Shown: in pieces, positions 62,563-64,000 of the stretch | Numbering within the stretch: position 1 is the first letter of the stretch | Layout of the letters: every line of letters starts with the position of its first letter | Source of the DNA: Rhizobium sp. Q54 | Lineage (GTDB): Bacteria; Pseudomonadota; Alphaproteobacteria; SMXS01 | Reading direction: 5' to 3' | DNA length: 64,000 nt | NCBI GenBank assembly: GCA_945907245.1 | Contig: CAMDTB010000004.1 | Span: 19,663 to 83,662, forward strand | Position numbers and translations under genes: made by a program | Notes under the pieces: generated by a model | What the model was told of the DNA's origin: nothing | Seen by the model: the letters and a program-made list of their open reading frames with translations, nothing else | The model's database searches: none

Positions 62563-63879
62563 GTGAACAAGGAAGCCGCCGTCAGCCCAGCCACCGCCGA
62601 TCAGGGCGCCGCATCGGGCTGCCCGTTCAAGTCCGCCGCCGAGATCAGCTTCATGGATCCCGTGGTCCAGGAGAACTGGTTCCCGGCCTATGACGTCATC
62701 CGCGAGGAATCGCCAGTGTATTTCATGCCGCAGATCGGCATGTACGTCGTCACGCGCTACGACGACCTGGAATACATCATCCGCCGGCCGGAGATCTTCA
62801 CCACTGGCGGCGACGTGCAGTCTACCGAGCCGCTGATCAAGTTTCCCGCCAACCGGGCGCTGTACGACACCAAGGGCTGGCGCCGCTACACCTCGCTGGG
62901 CGAGAACGTGCCCAAGCACCAGCACTACCGCGCGCTGGTCGATCCCAAGCTGACCATGGGAGCGGTGCGGCAGAAGGAGCCGTTCATCCGCGCCACCATC
63001 AACGAACTGATCGACACCTGGATCGACAAGGGCGAGATCGAGTTCATGAAGGAATTCGCCGAGCCACTGCCGATGATGGTGATCGCCGAGCTGCTGGGCT
63101 TCCCGCGCATGGACCTGCCCAAGCTGAAGGAATGGTCGTTCGCGTGGGTGTGGCCGTTCTCGCGCGGGCTGACCGAGGAGCAGGAGAAGTGGGCGGTCGA
63201 GCGGCACATCGAGCTGCAGCACTACATCCACGACACCATCAAGGACAAGCTGAAGAACCCCAAGGACGACATCATCACCCATCTGACGAAGACCGAGCTG
63301 TTCGACGTCGAGCTGGGCAAGCACCGTCCGCTGATGGAACACGAGATCATCGGCATCATCGACCACCTGCTGATCGGCGGCAACGAGACCACCACCTTCG
63401 CCCTCTCCAACGGCATGTGGCTGCTTTTCCGCTTCCCCGAGGTCTACAAAGAGCTGCAGGCGGACCTGTCGAAGGTAAAGAACTTCGTCGAGGAAGTGCT
63501 GCGCATGGAGAGCCCGACCCAGGGCCTCTACCGTTTCGTCAGCCAGGACGTGGAGATCAATGGCGTCAAGGTGCCGAAGGGCGCCACGCTGAGCATCCGC
63601 TTCGGCGCCGGCAACCACGACTTCCGCATGTTCCCGGAGCCGGACCAGCTCCAGCTGAGCCGCAAGAATGCCGGCCGGCACCTGGCGTTCAGCCTGGGCG
63701 AGCACCACTGTCCCGGCGCGTCGCTGAGCCGCTTCGAGCAGAACTGCGCCTGGGACATCCTGCTGCGCCGGGCCCACGATTTCCGCCCAGCACCGGAGAA
63801 GAACACCTACGACCACGTCCACGGCATGTGGGTGCGTGCGCTGAAGGAACTGCACGTCCAGTTCGACAAGGTGGCTTAG
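62563..63879 (+). CDS. Cytochrome P450
   Basis: A complete 438-residue soluble bacterial P450. I-helix GGNETTT is near residue 273, K-helix ExxR in EEVLRMESP, and the haem loop SLGEHHCPGASL places the ligand at Cys383. GTG start at 62563 with GGGGAGAAG upstream. The GEHHC loop differs from the GYGIHMC of the P450 at 16471, so it belongs to another P450 group. No partner genes are adjacent. Confidence 0.93.
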   Translation: MNKEAAVSPATADQGAASGCPFKSAAEISFMDPVVQENWFPAYDVIREESPVYFMPQIGMYVVTRYDDLEYIIRRPEIFTTGGDVQSTEPLIKFPANRALYDTKGWRRYTSLGENVPKHQHYRALVDPKLTMGAVRQKEPFIRATINELIDTWIDKGEIEFMKEFAEPLPMMVIAELLGFPRMDLPKLKEWSFAWVWPFSRGLTEEQEKWAVERHIELQHYIHDTIKDKLKNPKDDIITHLTKTELFDVELGKHRPLMEHEIIGIIDHLLIGGNETTTFALSNGMWLLFRFPEVYKELQADLSKVKNFVEEVLRMESPTQGLYRFVSQDVEINGVKVPKGATLSIRFGAGNHDFRMFPEPDQLQLSRKNAGRHLAFSLGEHHCPGASLSRFEQNCAWDILLRRAHDFRPAPEKNTYDHVHGMWVRALKELHVQFDKVA

Positions 63880-63892
63880 GGATCAAATAGGG

Positions 63893-63962
63893 TTGTCATC
63901 CCGGCGAAGGCCGGGACCCAGCCTCTACCTACATCTGATTTGCCCTACGATCACTGGGTCCC
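63893..63962. repeat. GTCATCCCGG-type repeat, one arm truncated
   Basis: A full left arm (63893-63921) with internal CCGGCGAAGGCCGG hairpin, and only CTGGGTCCC (63954-63962) of the opposite arm. It is a decayed copy of the element at 14642-14789, just downstream of the P450 stop. Confidence 0.7.
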
Positions 63963-64000
63963 CTAAGTTCACAAACGAAGTGCAACACCAGCATAAGGTG

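Noticed and set aside
1..64000. tRNA, rRNA, CRISPR arrays, transposases, integrases
   Set aside because: No cloverleaf-like segment, direct-repeat array or transposase-like protein was recognised by eye; absence is not proof without a dedicated search.

Overview
This is a high-GC chromosomal segment with closely spaced genes and frequent GTG and TTG starts. It also carries several copies of a short inverted repeat with the GTCATCCCGG core that is common in Alphaproteobacteria. The gene content (Rieske oxygenases, bacterial P450s, CoA-linked catabolism, LLM and Ddn-type flavin/F420 enzymes, RoxA-like cytochromes) fits a free-living catabolic alphaproteobacterium. I cannot name the order. No rRNA, tRNA, CRISPR array, insertion sequence or prophage was recognised.

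Positions 1-27.8 kb form a catabolic region. It holds a P450 cut by the left edge, a zinc alcohol dehydrogenase, a carboxymuconolactone-decarboxylase-like protein, a limonene-epoxide-hydrolase-like protein and a ThuA-like protein. Next come one Rieske ferredoxin with three tandem Rieske oxygenase alpha-subunit paralogues (5.3-9.8 kb), then an enoyl-CoA hydratase, an aldehyde dehydrogenase and a RidA protein. Two tandem acyl-CoA synthetases, a second P450, an ABM monooxygenase, a MAPEG protein, an MDR reductase and an SDR follow. After a short envelope interlude (two small secreted proteins, one frameshifted, and a flippase), there is an acyl-CoA dehydrogenase, a second enoyl-CoA hydratase, an LLM oxidoreductase and a dienelactone hydrolase. 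The likely logic is oxygenation of a hydrophobic, perhaps terpenoid or alicyclic/aromatic compound, then alcohol to aldehyde to acid, CoA activation and beta-oxidation. The substrate cannot be read from sequence.

Positions 27.8-40.7 kb are mixed. They hold a degraded hicA toxin with intact hicB and a palindromic operator candidate, a Ddn-like protein, an FKBP isomerase, an L,D-transpeptidase and two SDRs (one lacking the catalytic Tyr-x3-Lys). They also hold an LTA-synthase-like sulfatase-fold transferase, a VOC protein, a PhyH dioxygenase, MsrB and a polyserine secreted protein.

Positions 40.7-48.7 kb carry a tightly overlapping five-gene minus-strand operon. It encodes four c-type cytochromes (three di-heme, one mono-heme) and a lipoprotein. 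This is the most unusual unit in the window and looks like a periplasmic oxidase or electron-transfer system related to RoxA-like di-heme cytochromes.

Positions 49.0-64.0 kb contain a PNPOx-like protein, a P-loop kinase, a molybdopterin oxidoreductase divergent from a GMC oxidoreductase, and a DUF6629 membrane protein. They also contain a Tat-exported YkuD-like protein, GYD and MaoC-like proteins, a LemA-TPM-TPM operon, DUF427 and DUF1328 proteins, a lipid kinase overlapping a phosphodiesterase, a DUF1190 lipoprotein and a third P450. Several strong hairpins with T-runs mark transcription ends.
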